Part shown: positions 19,456-27,546 of the stretch, piece after piece
Numbering within the stretch: position 1 is the stretch's first letter
Layout: each line of letters begins with the position of its first letter
NCBI RefSeq assembly: GCF_019423325.1
Contig: NZ_JAHZBQ010000003.1
Location: forward strand, 62,001-126,000
Length of the DNA: 64,000 nucleotides
Reading direction: 5' to 3'
From: Campylobacter sp.
GTDB lineage: Bacteria > Campylobacterota > Campylobacteria > Campylobacterales > Campylobacteraceae
Translations under genes and position numbers: made by a program
The notes under the pieces: model-generated
The model's database searches: none
What the model was told of the DNA's origin: nothing
Seen by the model: the letters and a program-made list of their open reading frames with translations, nothing else

Positions 19456-19620
19456 CTAAAACCCGCCTTCGGGCGCGCTAAATCGGCCTTTAAATTTGCG
19501 TTTGAAATTTTAAAATTTACGGCGCGATCCGGGCGGAAATTTATATCGCGACCCGCGCCTAGGCGTATGTTACGATCCGCGTCGCAATCCGCGCTCGTAG
19601 CGTTTCGGCTTTTAAAATTT
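19276..19620 (-). repeat. Segment duplicated at 40161-40709 (5' part of tlpA-like gene plus leader)
   Basis: The first ~180 nt of the tlpA-like gene and its upstream ~165 nt recur at 40161-40709. Upstream of the ATG the shared DNA contains about three degenerate 24-nt units (ATTTATATCGCGA.CCGCGC-like) that are expanded to about eight in the 40-kb copy, and it ends at the shared phrase CTCGTAGCGTTTCGG.TTTTAAAATT. Confidence 0.75.
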
Positions 19621-19896
19621 TTACCCACTCCGCTCGGTTTTGCGACGGTGCTTGATCTTTCTAGGCAAGCAGCTTCGGCGGGACGTGCGCAGCAAAGAGC
19701 CGCGCCTGCTTGCGCGAGCCTTAAGCGAACCCGAAAATAGCGCGGGCGGGCGGTGAAATTTTTAAATTTTAACGTAGCTTTATTTTTCGTCATGCGAGTT
19801 AAATTTTATGCACCGGAATTCTGTGCGCCCGAATTTTCGCCGCTTAAATTTTTGGCGCCCTGATCTTCGACGCCAGAGCTTTGCGAGGCAGAATTT
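19603..19896 (-). repeat. Dispersed repeat, copy B
   Basis: Reverse-oriented match of 4525-4834. It spans the last ~30 codons of the ABC ATPase gene and the ~200 nt beyond it. The stop codon and the downstream CATGCGAGTTAAATTTTATGCACC region are shared with copy A. A 113-codon frame through this repeat (19452-19793) has no ribosome site and is not called as a gene. Confidence 0.75.
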
Positions 19897-20660
19897 TGCT
19901 CACTCGCAGTTTCGGCGCTAGAGCTTTGCGAAGCGCTTTCGTTTGGATCGCGATCTGAAATTTTATCTTGCGAGCCGAGATTATGCTTCATCGTGCTTTG
20001 ATCCAAAAGTTCTATTCGATCGAGCTTGCCGTGTCTTAGGCGCACCACCTTGTCGGCAAATTTGCCGAGCTCTTCGTTGTGCGTGACTAAAAGCAGCGTC
20101 TTGCCCTCGCTGCGAAGCGTCTGAAAGAGCTGCAAAACCACGCGCTCGTTGGCCTCGTCGAGGTTGCCCGTAGGCTCATCCGCGATGATGATGTCGGGGT
20201 CATTGATGAGTGCGCGAGCGATGCAGACACGCTGCTGCTCGCCGCCGCTAAGCTCGCTAGGGCGGTGCGTGATGCGGTGCCCGAGCCCTACTTTCTCAAG
20301 TGCTGCCTTGGCGCTGCCCTCGTCCACGCAGCTGTGGTAGTATTGATTTAACATGACGTTTTCGACGGCCGTTAGATAGGGGATTAAATGAAACTGCTGA
20401 AACACGAGGCCGATCTTTTTGCGGCGAAATTCTAAAATTTGCTCGTCGTTTAGCGCGCTCGCGTCGGCTCCGCCTAGGATATATCTGCCCGCGGTGGGGG
20501 TGTCCATCAGGCTTAGGATATTTACCAGCGTACTTTTGCCGCTGCCGCTTGGGCCCATTATGCTGACCCACTCGCCGCTTAAAACGTCGAAGCTGATATT
20601 ATCGAGAGCCTTGACCTCGCCGAAGTATTTGCAGATGCCTTCAAATTTTAAAATTTCCAT
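19806..20660 (-). CDS. ABC transporter ATP-binding protein, MacB/LolD-like, of the P19 iron locus
   Basis: The 284-residue ATPase has Walker A GPSGSGKST (about 36-44), Q-loop VFQQFHL, signature LSGGEQQRV, Walker B IIIADEPTGNLD, D-loop and switch His in LLLVTHNEE. It is of the MacB/LolD type that pairs with FtsX-like permeases, matching C. jejuni Cj1663. The normal core ends near residue 230. A further ~50 residues (Ser/Gln/Asn/Glu-rich, with repeated QSS and QNS units) form a tail not typical of this family, and its DNA is part of a dispersed repeat also found at 4.5 kb. It starts 1 nt after the upstream permease stop. Confidence 0.92.
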   Translation of the reverse strand: MEILKFEGICKYFGEVKALDNISFDVLSGEWVSIMGPSGSGKSTLVNILSLMDTPTAGRYILGGADASALNDEQILEFRRKKIGLVFQQFHLIPYLTAVENVMLNQYYHSCVDEGSAKAALEKVGLGHRITHRPSELSGGEQQRVCIARALINDPDIIIADEPTGNLDEANERVVLQLFQTLRSEGKTLLLVTHNEELGKFADKVVRLRHGKLDRIELLDQSTMKHNLGSQDKISDRDPNESASQSSSAETASEQNSASQSSGVEDQGAKNLSGENSGAQNSGA

Positions 20661-20661
20661 G

Positions 20662-21795
20662 TCATTCCCTTAATAGATTCGCTAAATTCGGATTCAGCGC
20701 CTTTTTGATCGGATAGTAGCTTGCCGCGAGCGCAAAAATCAGGCTCAGCGCGACCGCTGCAAAGAGGCTAATTAGCCTAAAATCCACGCTGCTTGAAAAT
20801 ATCAGATGCCCCAGCAAGATCGCGAGCAGGTATCCCACGAATACTCCAGCTAGCGAGCCTGCGACGCAGACGGTTAAAATTTCGCTCAGGATCAGGTGGA
20901 GCAAATTTTGTTTGCTCGCGCCGATTGCGCGGATGAGCGCGAACTCTTTGATACGCGAAAGCAGGATCGAGCTAAGGCTCGTGTTGATGCAGACCGAGGT
21001 GATTAGAAGGATCGTAATGCCGATAAGAAGCATCAAAAGCTTGATTTTGTTTAAGATGATGCCCTGGGTCTTGGATACCTTGCCGATCGGCGCGAAGCTC
21101 ATCTGCGCATCGCTTAGGCTTTTTGAAATTTCGCTTAGCTGCTTAAAATCGCCGCTTACGATCGCTTCGGCGTAATTTACCTGCGCAGGCTGATTTAAAA
21201 TTTTTTGCGCCAGCGGCAGCGAGATTAGCAGCATGCCGTCCTCTTTCTGCCCGTCATAGACGATGCCTTTTATCTTAACTTTGCTCGTTTCGTTTGAGCC
21301 GAGCGGCGTGATCTCGATACTGTCGCCGAGCTTCGCGCCCAAAAGCTTGGCGAGATCTTGGCCGATGAGCGCGTTTTTATCGTCGAAATCCACGCCGATA
21401 AACGAGCCCTCTTTGAGATCCAAAAACGGCATCGTATCGCGCAGAGAGGAGAAATTTACTCCCATGATGATGCCTGAGTTTACGCCTAAATTTGCGCTAC
21501 CGAAAAGGTATTTATTCGCGCTTTTTAGAGCTGGAATTTTGGCAAATTTTGCATCGAGTGCCGCTTCGTCCATATGGGAATTTTCTAAATTTGCGGGGCT
21601 TACGATTAAATTTGCGCCGTAGCTGTTTAACTCGCTGGCGACCTTTTTATCGATGTCGGCGTAGATATTTACGAACGCCGCGCAAACCGCGCTGCCTAGC
21701 ATGATCGCGACGAAAATCACGAAGCTGCGAATGCCGCTGTTGATGATACTTTTAAAGATCGCGCCTCTGAAAAACGCTCCGTTATTTCCTACCAT
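20662..21795 (-). CDS. FtsX-like ABC permease (P19 iron locus, Cj1662-like)
   Basis: The 377-residue protein has an N-terminal membrane helix (about residues 20-42), a large extracytoplasmic MacB-type domain, then three membrane helices in the C-terminal 130 residues with the FtsX signature (ILLSRIKEFALIRAIGASKQNLLHLILSEI). It partners with the adjacent permease and ATPase. In C. jejuni the equivalent module works with P19 and the FTR1 homologue in iron uptake; how the MacB-type module contributes is not settled. It overlaps the preceding permease gene by 14 nt. Confidence 0.9.
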   Translation of the reverse strand: MVGNNGAFFRGAIFKSIINSGIRSFVIFVAIMLGSAVCAAFVNIYADIDKKVASELNSYGANLIVSPANLENSHMDEAALDAKFAKIPALKSANKYLFGSANLGVNSGIIMGVNFSSLRDTMPFLDLKEGSFIGVDFDDKNALIGQDLAKLLGAKLGDSIEITPLGSNETSKVKIKGIVYDGQKEDGMLLISLPLAQKILNQPAQVNYAEAIVSGDFKQLSEISKSLSDAQMSFAPIGKVSKTQGIILNKIKLLMLLIGITILLITSVCINTSLSSILLSRIKEFALIRAIGASKQNLLHLILSEILTVCVAGSLAGVFVGYLLAILLGHLIFSSSVDFRLISLFAAVALSLIFALAASYYPIKKALNPNLANLLRE

Positions 21796-23026
21796 AAAGC
21801 ACCTCCGCAGGCAGCAGCTTGATCACTCCGCGTAGCGGCAAAATCGAGCCGATAATGCAAATAAGAAGTCCAAAGACGATGCTAAGCGGAAAGACCATCA
21901 GCGATACGCCGATAAAGGAGCCAAAAATTTGATACGCGATCGCCCAGCTAAGCGCGTAGCCCACAACTGCGCCCACGAGCGAGCTAAGTATGCAGATGAC
22001 GAAAATTTCGGCGGCGAACTGGATATAGATCATAAAATTGCTCGCTCCCAGCGCCTTAAGCAAGCCGATCTCCTTTTTGCGCTTGTAAATTTCGCTGCTT
22101 AGCAGGCTCGTGATGCAGATGCTTGAGATTAGCAGCGATAGAATGCTTACGACGCCCATTAAATTTTGAATCTTCTTCGTGATGCCGCTTTGAGCTTCGC
22201 TGACGCTAAGGACCGCCTTAGCAGTTGCGTTTGGATACTCCTCGGTGATCTGATACGCGATGGAGCTTACGTATGCCGAGCAGTACCATGTGTCGTATTC
22301 GACGGCGTCCAGGTTATCGAGGCTTCTTCTTGCCTTTACGGACAGATCGTCTTCGGGGATCGTCATGGCGCTAACTTCTGCCTTGGCGATGAGGCCCTCT
22401 TTGTGCGTTAGCTTTTGCACTAGCGATAAATTTGCTATCAGCTTTTTGGCTTCATCCTCCGCGCCGTGCAAAATTCCTACGACCTTAACCTCATAATCTC
22501 CAAGCTTAACCGTATCGCCGATCTTTAGCCCAAGCCCGTCTCCTGCAAGCACCTCGTCATCGGCACCGTCTTTTACCCACTGTCCCTCTACGCTCCAAAA
22601 CGGATAGAGCGAGCGCACGCCCGATCTGAAATCAGGCTCATCGCTAACGCCTACGTCCTTTTCGAAGTAGGTTCCCACGACGTCGTAATCTCCCGCGCGG
22701 GTAGTTAAAAAGGGCGCAAAGGCGGTGATATTATTGCGCCAAAAAATTTCTTTGATCTTATGCAGCTCGCTCTCTTTTAAGAAATCGTCATTCTTAAGCG
22801 GCGAGTATTCGCGCCCGCCGATCTCGATGCTTAGGCTTTGCGAGCGCGGTAGCACTACGATATTTGAGCCGTAGCTGCGTAGCTCCTTAGCGACCTGATC
22901 GCCGATTTTTAGCGTGATATTTAGCATGCAAGCGATCAGCGAGACCGATAAAAATATGGTCAAAAACGCTAGAATTTTGCTATCCCTGGAGTTTAAAATG
23001 GAGGATTTGATGATGCGTAAAAACAT
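21782..23026 (-). CDS. FtsX-like ABC permease (P19 iron locus, Cj1661-like)
   Basis: The 414-residue protein has an N-terminal helix (ILAFLTIFLSVSLIACMLNI), a long periplasmic domain, and a C-terminal FtsX block of three helices (SSEIYKRKKEIGLLKALGASNFMIYIQFAAEI ...). It is the paralogue and presumed heterodimer partner of the next gene. The start codon overlaps the DUF2318 gene stop in a TAATG arrangement, and its own 3' end overlaps the next permease by 14 nt, indicating a translationally coupled operon. Confidence 0.9.
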   Translation of the reverse strand: MFLRIIKSSILNSRDSKILAFLTIFLSVSLIACMLNITLKIGDQVAKELRSYGSNIVVLPRSQSLSIEIGGREYSPLKNDDFLKESELHKIKEIFWRNNITAFAPFLTTRAGDYDVVGTYFEKDVGVSDEPDFRSGVRSLYPFWSVEGQWVKDGADDEVLAGDGLGLKIGDTVKLGDYEVKVVGILHGAEDEAKKLIANLSLVQKLTHKEGLIAKAEVSAMTIPEDDLSVKARRSLDNLDAVEYDTWYCSAYVSSIAYQITEEYPNATAKAVLSVSEAQSGITKKIQNLMGVVSILSLLISSICITSLLSSEIYKRKKEIGLLKALGASNFMIYIQFAAEIFVICILSSLVGAVVGYALSWAIAYQIFGSFIGVSLMVFPLSIVFGLLICIIGSILPLRGVIKLLPAEVLYGRK

Positions 23027-24444
23027 TATTTAAGCTCCTTTAGCGTGCCGTTTTCATCTACATAGCGCTCGGGGTGTGCGGTAAAGGCGTTTGCATTCGC
23101 TTCGCTTTCGAAAAAGTAGGTGCGTCCGTAGTAAAGATAGCTAAATTTAGAGGTGTTTAAAATCTCTTTTCTACTGACCGGATCGATCACCTTTTTATCC
23201 ACGATCTCCGAGAAATAGGACGCGCCATCTTCAATCGTCTTAAGTGCGATGACGATATTTTGCCCCTCTAGCTTATAATCTAGCGGGATTGGGTTGCAGC
23301 CGCCAAGCTTGCCGACGCTCGGCAAAAAGATACGCACGTTGCAAGCGATGCAGATGAGCTCGTCGCCTTTTTTGATGTAGCCCATATCGCCGCAGATCGA
23401 GCACGCGTCAAAAACCGCGACCGGGGCAAATTTGTCCGTGAAGCGGTTTAGTAGAAAAAACCTGACCTTATGCCCGTCGTCGGTGACGTAGGCAAAGCGG
23501 TGCAGCTTGCCGTCCTTTACGATGTTTGCATCGATTATGAATTCCGCGCCTTGCGGCTCGATGATCTTAGGCTCATCGATCGTAGGTGGTTTTGAAGCGA
23601 CCAAGATATAATAAAGCCCCAAAAAGCTGATTAAAACCCCAAGCGACAAGATCAGGCTAAAATCTCTAAAAATGGCGAATCTGCCCGCCTTAACCTCTCT
23701 AAATTTTATAATGTCCGCTTCGCGAGGCAGACGTCTTGGCGCACGAAATGCCGTAAGTAGCGCAATTAGCGCGGCTATAAGGCAAAGAGCTAGCGTCAGA
23801 TAGGAGTTGTTGTAATGGATGATTTTAGCGATGACGCTTAGAAACTCGGACGAGCCAATCGCGTTTGAAAGCCCTTCAAAACCCTTCGCAGCTAGAGCTT
23901 TGGGCGCGTCTGCCTGGCGCAGATCAAGACCTAAAAAGCCGATTTTAGCAATAAAGGCAAACACCCACGCAAGAGCGAACGACACTAGCTTTGTGCCTCT
24001 GCTCGCGCGCGCTAGAGCTGAGCGATAAATAAAATAGAATAAAATTAGCGCCAGCGCACCTAAAACCGCCATAAAGAGGTTGGTTAGGCTGAAGCTATCC
24101 AGTAGCTCGCCGGAGAAAATTTTAAAATTCATCCCTATGAAGCGGTATTCAAATCCATACGCGCAACCAAGAGCAAAAATAACTATAGCGGTAAGATAGA
24201 ATCGCTTAAACTTAAACGCAAGCAGTAGCGCGAGCAGCGCTAAAAGTGCGAGCGCATCAAATACGATCTTGCCCGTATCGGCGTTTGCCGAGCGCGCAAA
24301 TGCGCTAAAGCACAGCGCCCCGAATGCAGCTCCAAAAAGCGCGGGCAAAAACGATGCGCTGATAAAGCGCCTGCCGCCCAGATACGCGCTTAAAAACGCG
24401 AGCGGAAATAGAGCCAAGCTAACGTGATAAAAAAATATCGTCAT
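23026..24444 (-). CDS. DUF2318 membrane protein of the P19 iron locus (Cj1660-like)
   Basis: The 472-residue protein has about eight to nine membrane helices in its first 300 residues, then a C-terminal DUF2318 domain with the Cys-rich pattern FDACSICGDMGYIKKGDELICIACNVRIF ... GGCNPIPLDY (CxxC, CxxC and a later Cys), plausible for metal or Fe-S binding. It ends in a segment with a YHS-like pattern (YYGRTYFFESEANANAFTAHPERY). DUF2318 proteins accompany FTR1/P19-type iron permeases; in C. jejuni the position is Cj1660. A redox role, passing electrons or handling Fe(II)/Fe(III), is inferred from the Cys motifs. It is separated from p19 by about 415 nt with a hairpin. Confidence 0.88.
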   Translation of the reverse strand: MTIFFYHVSLALFPLAFLSAYLGGRRFISASFLPALFGAAFGALCFSAFARSANADTGKIVFDALALLALLALLLAFKFKRFYLTAIVIFALGCAYGFEYRFIGMNFKIFSGELLDSFSLTNLFMAVLGALALILFYFIYRSALARASRGTKLVSFALAWVFAFIAKIGFLGLDLRQADAPKALAAKGFEGLSNAIGSSEFLSVIAKIIHYNNSYLTLALCLIAALIALLTAFRAPRRLPREADIIKFREVKAGRFAIFRDFSLILSLGVLISFLGLYYILVASKPPTIDEPKIIEPQGAEFIIDANIVKDGKLHRFAYVTDDGHKVRFFLLNRFTDKFAPVAVFDACSICGDMGYIKKGDELICIACNVRIFLPSVGKLGGCNPIPLDYKLEGQNIVIALKTIEDGASYFSEIVDKKVIDPVSRKEILNTSKFSYLYYGRTYFFESEANANAFTAHPERYVDENGTLKELK

Positions 24445-24859
24445 TAAAAATCCTCATCGAGTCTAATGCGCGTAAATCGCCTATAATTGCTTAAATTTTA
24501 AAATTTTAAAACCTACGCCATTTTGTAAATTTTAAAATTTCAAATCCGCTTGCAAAAAAGTTCGCAACGGCAAGAGCCACCCGCAAAGAGAAATTTCGCC
24601 ACGCTCTTGCTTTGGTTTTATCTCGTCCTTGCAGCGCGCTAAATTTTAAAATTTTAATTCTCTTGAAATTTTAAAATTTTGCCGCAGCTAAAAAGATTCG
24701 TAAGCTTAAACGCATTGAAGCAAAACGATACGTTTTAGCTACGGCGTAGCGGTTAAATTTAAACGGGCTAAATTTAACCGCCTTAAATTTAAAGCATGCG
24801 GCTAAACCCAATACCGCTAGGACTCCGCCGAAAACGAACTCGGCGGAGCCATCTATGAT
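24445..24859. other. Intergenic gap within the iron locus
   Basis: The 415-nt gap between p19 and the DUF2318 gene is mostly AAATTTTAAAATTT palindromic words. One GC-rich hairpin lies just after p19 (see terminator entry). No gene is seen, and no match to the other long repeats in this window. Confidence 0.5.
24823..24848 (-). terminator. Hairpin immediately downstream of p19
   Basis: A perfect 9-bp GC-rich stem (CTCCGCCGA at 24823-24831 with TCGGCGGAG at 24840-24848, 8-nt loop) starts 11 nt after the p19 stop. No U-tract follows on the minus strand, so it may be an mRNA-stabilising or partial-termination hairpin that lets P19 be made in excess over the downstream membrane proteins. Confidence 0.5.
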
Positions 24860-25381
24860 TTACTCTTTAGGAGCGCCTGTGTATTGGAAAGTGTATTTAA
24901 CCGAGAACGGCTCCCACCATTTGCCTACACCGGTCGCTTTGTCCGCGTGGCGGCCGAATCCGTTGGCGCTTGGATTTTCGATGTTATAGGTTAGCTCGTA
25001 GTTGCCTACGCCGTTTACCATCTTGATATTAGCACCGTAGTGAGGGCCGTCGCTAGCTACCATCGGCATGAAATTTCCCTTTTGGATCTTGCCGGTATCT
25101 AGGTTTTTAAGCACGTAAGCGATCTTTAGGTAAGGGATCCACTCGCCCTCGCCGAATCCGTTTGCATTGCCTTTGATGGCGTGGATATCCGCCTCAAGGT
25201 GGATGTCCGCCTTGCTAGGAGCTAGATCAATGCCTTTAGGCTCCATATCGATAGGCTGAAGATAAACTGCCGCGATCTCCATTCCATTTTGCTCAATCGG
25301 CTCGCCGATTGGATGCTCTCCCGCCATTGCTATAACAGAGGCTAGGCTTAGCGCCAACATACCTGAAAAAATCTTTTTCAT
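24860..25381 (-). CDS. p19: Periplasmic iron-uptake protein P19
   Basis: The 173-residue protein has a signal peptide (cleavage after MAG or thereabouts, residue 20-21) and the P19/FetP/Tp34 fold: GEPIEQNGMEIAAVYLQPIDMEP, ADIHLEADIHA, FMPMVASDGPHYGANI, GRHAD. The Met and His residues in these segments correspond to the metal site of C. jejuni P19, a periplasmic dimer that binds copper and iron and supports high-affinity iron uptake. It lies 14 nt after the FTR1 gene, in the same order as C. jejuni Cj1658-Cj1659. AGGAGAGA precedes the ATG. Confidence 0.95.
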   Translation of the reverse strand: MKKIFSGMLALSLASVIAMAGEHPIGEPIEQNGMEIAAVYLQPIDMEPKGIDLAPSKADIHLEADIHAIKGNANGFGEGEWIPYLKIAYVLKNLDTGKIQKGNFMPMVASDGPHYGANIKMVNGVGNYELTYNIENPSANGFGRHADKATGVGKWWEPFSVKYTFQYTGAPKE

Positions 25382-25395
25382 CTTTTCTCTCCTTA

Positions 25396-27327
25396 TTAAG
25401 ATTTGTTTTTTTGCTTATTTTTTAAGATTAAAATTCCTACGATCAAAAGTACGATCATCACCGCTTGCGGCACGAGGCTCTGGACGTAAGGATAAAATCC
25501 GATCCACGTAATCGTAGGAAGCCCGTCTATTACCGTAGGCACGAATACCTTGCCCTCGACTAGCTCCATCACGCCCTTGCCCACGAATACGACGGACATA
25601 TAAAAGATAATGACTGATGTAGCGATGAAAAATGGCTTGATGGCGATTTTAAGCGAGAATTTTTTGATGACGATATAAACTATAATAAGAGCCGCCAGAC
25701 CCGCTACAAAGCCTGCTGCTACCATGCTGGTAGCAGCCGGACTTTTAGCATCGAAAAGTAGTGCCAGGTAAAATAGCACCGTCTCTGCGCCCTCGCGATA
25801 AACCGCTAAAAATACCGTCCACCAAAGCATCTTGCTATCGCCAGAACTTAGGCTGTTTGAAATTTGACCTTGGATATAGGCGCTCCACTTTTTGGAGCTT
25901 GCATTTGAAAGAAGCCAAAAGCCCACATAAAATAGCAGAACTACGGCGATTAACATCACCGCGCCCTCCATCACTTCGCGCGTTTGTCCTGCATTTTCGC
26001 TACCAAAGATATAATTCAGCCCGTAAGCTGTAGCGATACTTAGCACAACCGCGACGCCAAGAGCGCTGTAAACGATATTTAGGTGCCTTGAGTTGCCGGA
26101 TTTTATAAGTAGAGCGATGACTGCGGCTACGATGATGAGCGCTTCAAATCCTTCACGCAAGATGATGATAAACGCGTATAAGAATAGATCCCAATTGCTT
26201 GATTTCTTCGTTAGCTCTAGGCTTTGGGTGAGCTGATCAAATAGCTTGTTTTGCGCCGCTACAATCTGCTCTTTGGAAGCACCCGCGCGCATAAGAGCCG
26301 AAATTTTATTAAAGCTTGCTTCGGTGTCTAGCTTAAGCTGAGTATTTTTAGCACCGACGATATTCTCCATGCCGCTCTCTTCGTATTCATCAAAGTAGAT
26401 ATTACCGCTCTCGTCGATCGCATCATCAACCTTGCCGCTTTCGTAAAGCTGCAAAACCTTAGCCATTTTGTCTTTGATATTTTGCACAATCGGCGTAAAA
26501 TCCTTGCCCTCATCCTCGCTAGTATCGCTTTGTGCTAACGCAGTCTGCGGCGCTATGGAGTAGCTTTCTTGCGGCAAATCATTTACGGCTTTTAATGCTA
26601 GATTATCTAGGGCGTTTATCGCTTCGTCAAATTTTGATTTGTCCGTATCTGCATCCTCGCGCAAGAGATTTCCGATGATCTGCTGAATCGATTGATCGGT
26701 CTGAGATGAGACATATTTTCGCACTGCCTCCTCTAGACGTTCGTTGCGGTAGATATCAAATTTAGCGCGATTTAGCGCAGCTTTTAGCGCAGCAGTGTCT
26801 TTTTTATCAAACGCAGCTTTAGCATTATCCAGCTCAGTTTTAAATTCCGTATAGACGCTCATCCACGGCGAAGTTGTACCGGATGCTGCGGAATTCCCGC
26901 CTGAGGCTGGCACAGAAGTGCTGCCATCGCCTCCGTCTTGATACTCGGCTACGAGACGATGACCAGATTCAATCACAGGCAGAACCTCGTCAATCTCGCG
27001 ATTTAGATTATCGATCATTGCTTGGATCTCATTTAGAGGCTTTTCAGCTTTGATCGCTTTACGGATATCGCCGAATTGCTTCTCCATATCGTAGGATTTT
27101 TTCTGACTTAAATTTATGCGAATGCCGGCTTCTAAATTTTCAAAATGCCCGAAATACGCCTCTTGGGTTATCTTTCTGGCCTCCGAGTTATTGCCGTCTA
27201 CATAAAATTTAACCGCCTGGGCAAATTTTTCTTTAATCGCCGCCGCTTCGGCGCGATAATCGGTCTGCGCCAGCAACATGCAAAATGGAAAAATAAGAGC
27301 CAAAATCGCAAATTTAAAAAATTTCAT
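25396..27327 (-). CDS. FTR1 family iron permease (Cj1658-like)
   Basis: The 643-residue protein has a signal peptide, a long periplasmic N-terminal region of about 350 residues (two helical halves, each with an F/YFDEYE or FGHFE-like segment resembling the imelysin-type metal-sensing part of FTR1 proteins), and a C-terminal seven-helix FTR1 domain with both REGxE motifs: REGFEALI at about residue 390 and REGAETVLF at about 511. These Glu residues carry iron across the membrane in FTR1 proteins. It is the first gene of the locus; p19 follows 14 nt downstream. Iron control by Fur is likely from the C. jejuni precedent; the upstream DNA shows a TATAAT box but only a weak Fur-like half site (GGTTATCATAA near 27418). 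Confidence 0.94.
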   Translation of the reverse strand: MKFFKFAILALIFPFCMLLAQTDYRAEAAAIKEKFAQAVKFYVDGNNSEARKITQEAYFGHFENLEAGIRINLSQKKSYDMEKQFGDIRKAIKAEKPLNEIQAMIDNLNREIDEVLPVIESGHRLVAEYQDGGDGSTSVPASGGNSAASGTTSPWMSVYTEFKTELDNAKAAFDKKDTAALKAALNRAKFDIYRNERLEEAVRKYVSSQTDQSIQQIIGNLLREDADTDKSKFDEAINALDNLALKAVNDLPQESYSIAPQTALAQSDTSEDEGKDFTPIVQNIKDKMAKVLQLYESGKVDDAIDESGNIYFDEYEESGMENIVGAKNTQLKLDTEASFNKISALMRAGASKEQIVAAQNKLFDQLTQSLELTKKSSNWDLFLYAFIIILREGFEALIIVAAVIALLIKSGNSRHLNIVYSALGVAVVLSIATAYGLNYIFGSENAGQTREVMEGAVMLIAVVLLFYVGFWLLSNASSKKWSAYIQGQISNSLSSGDSKMLWWTVFLAVYREGAETVLFYLALLFDAKSPAATSMVAAGFVAGLAALIIVYIVIKKFSLKIAIKPFFIATSVIIFYMSVVFVGKGVMELVEGKVFVPTVIDGLPTITWIGFYPYVQSLVPQAVMIVLLIVGILILKNKQKNKS

Positions 27328-27378
27328 CTGAACCTTCTTAAGTTAAATTTATACATTAAATTTCAAAATTAAGTAGCA

Positions 27379-27384
27379 ATTATA
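27379..27384 (-). promoter_or_regulatory. -10 box of the FTR1-P19 operon
   Basis: TATAAT on the minus strand (plus-strand ATTATA), 52 nt before the FTR1 ATG, within AT-rich leader DNA. Confidence 0.55.
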
Positions 27385-27546
27385 TGTAGAAAAATCTTAA
27401 AAAGTAATAAAAAAAGCGGTTATCATAAAGCACGAAAGCGGCTAAATTCTCAATTGCGAGAGCTTTTTGATAGATATAATTTAATAGAATTTAGGATATG
27501 GCGGAATTTTAAACGGCAGTCGGATTTTATTCCGACTGCTAAAATT

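Noticed and set aside
19452..19793. 113-codon minus-strand frame overlapping the tlpA-like start
   Set aside because: It runs through the dispersed repeat core and the 24-nt array, has no ribosome site, and its reading mirrors the non-coding repeat copy at 4.6-4.9 kb.
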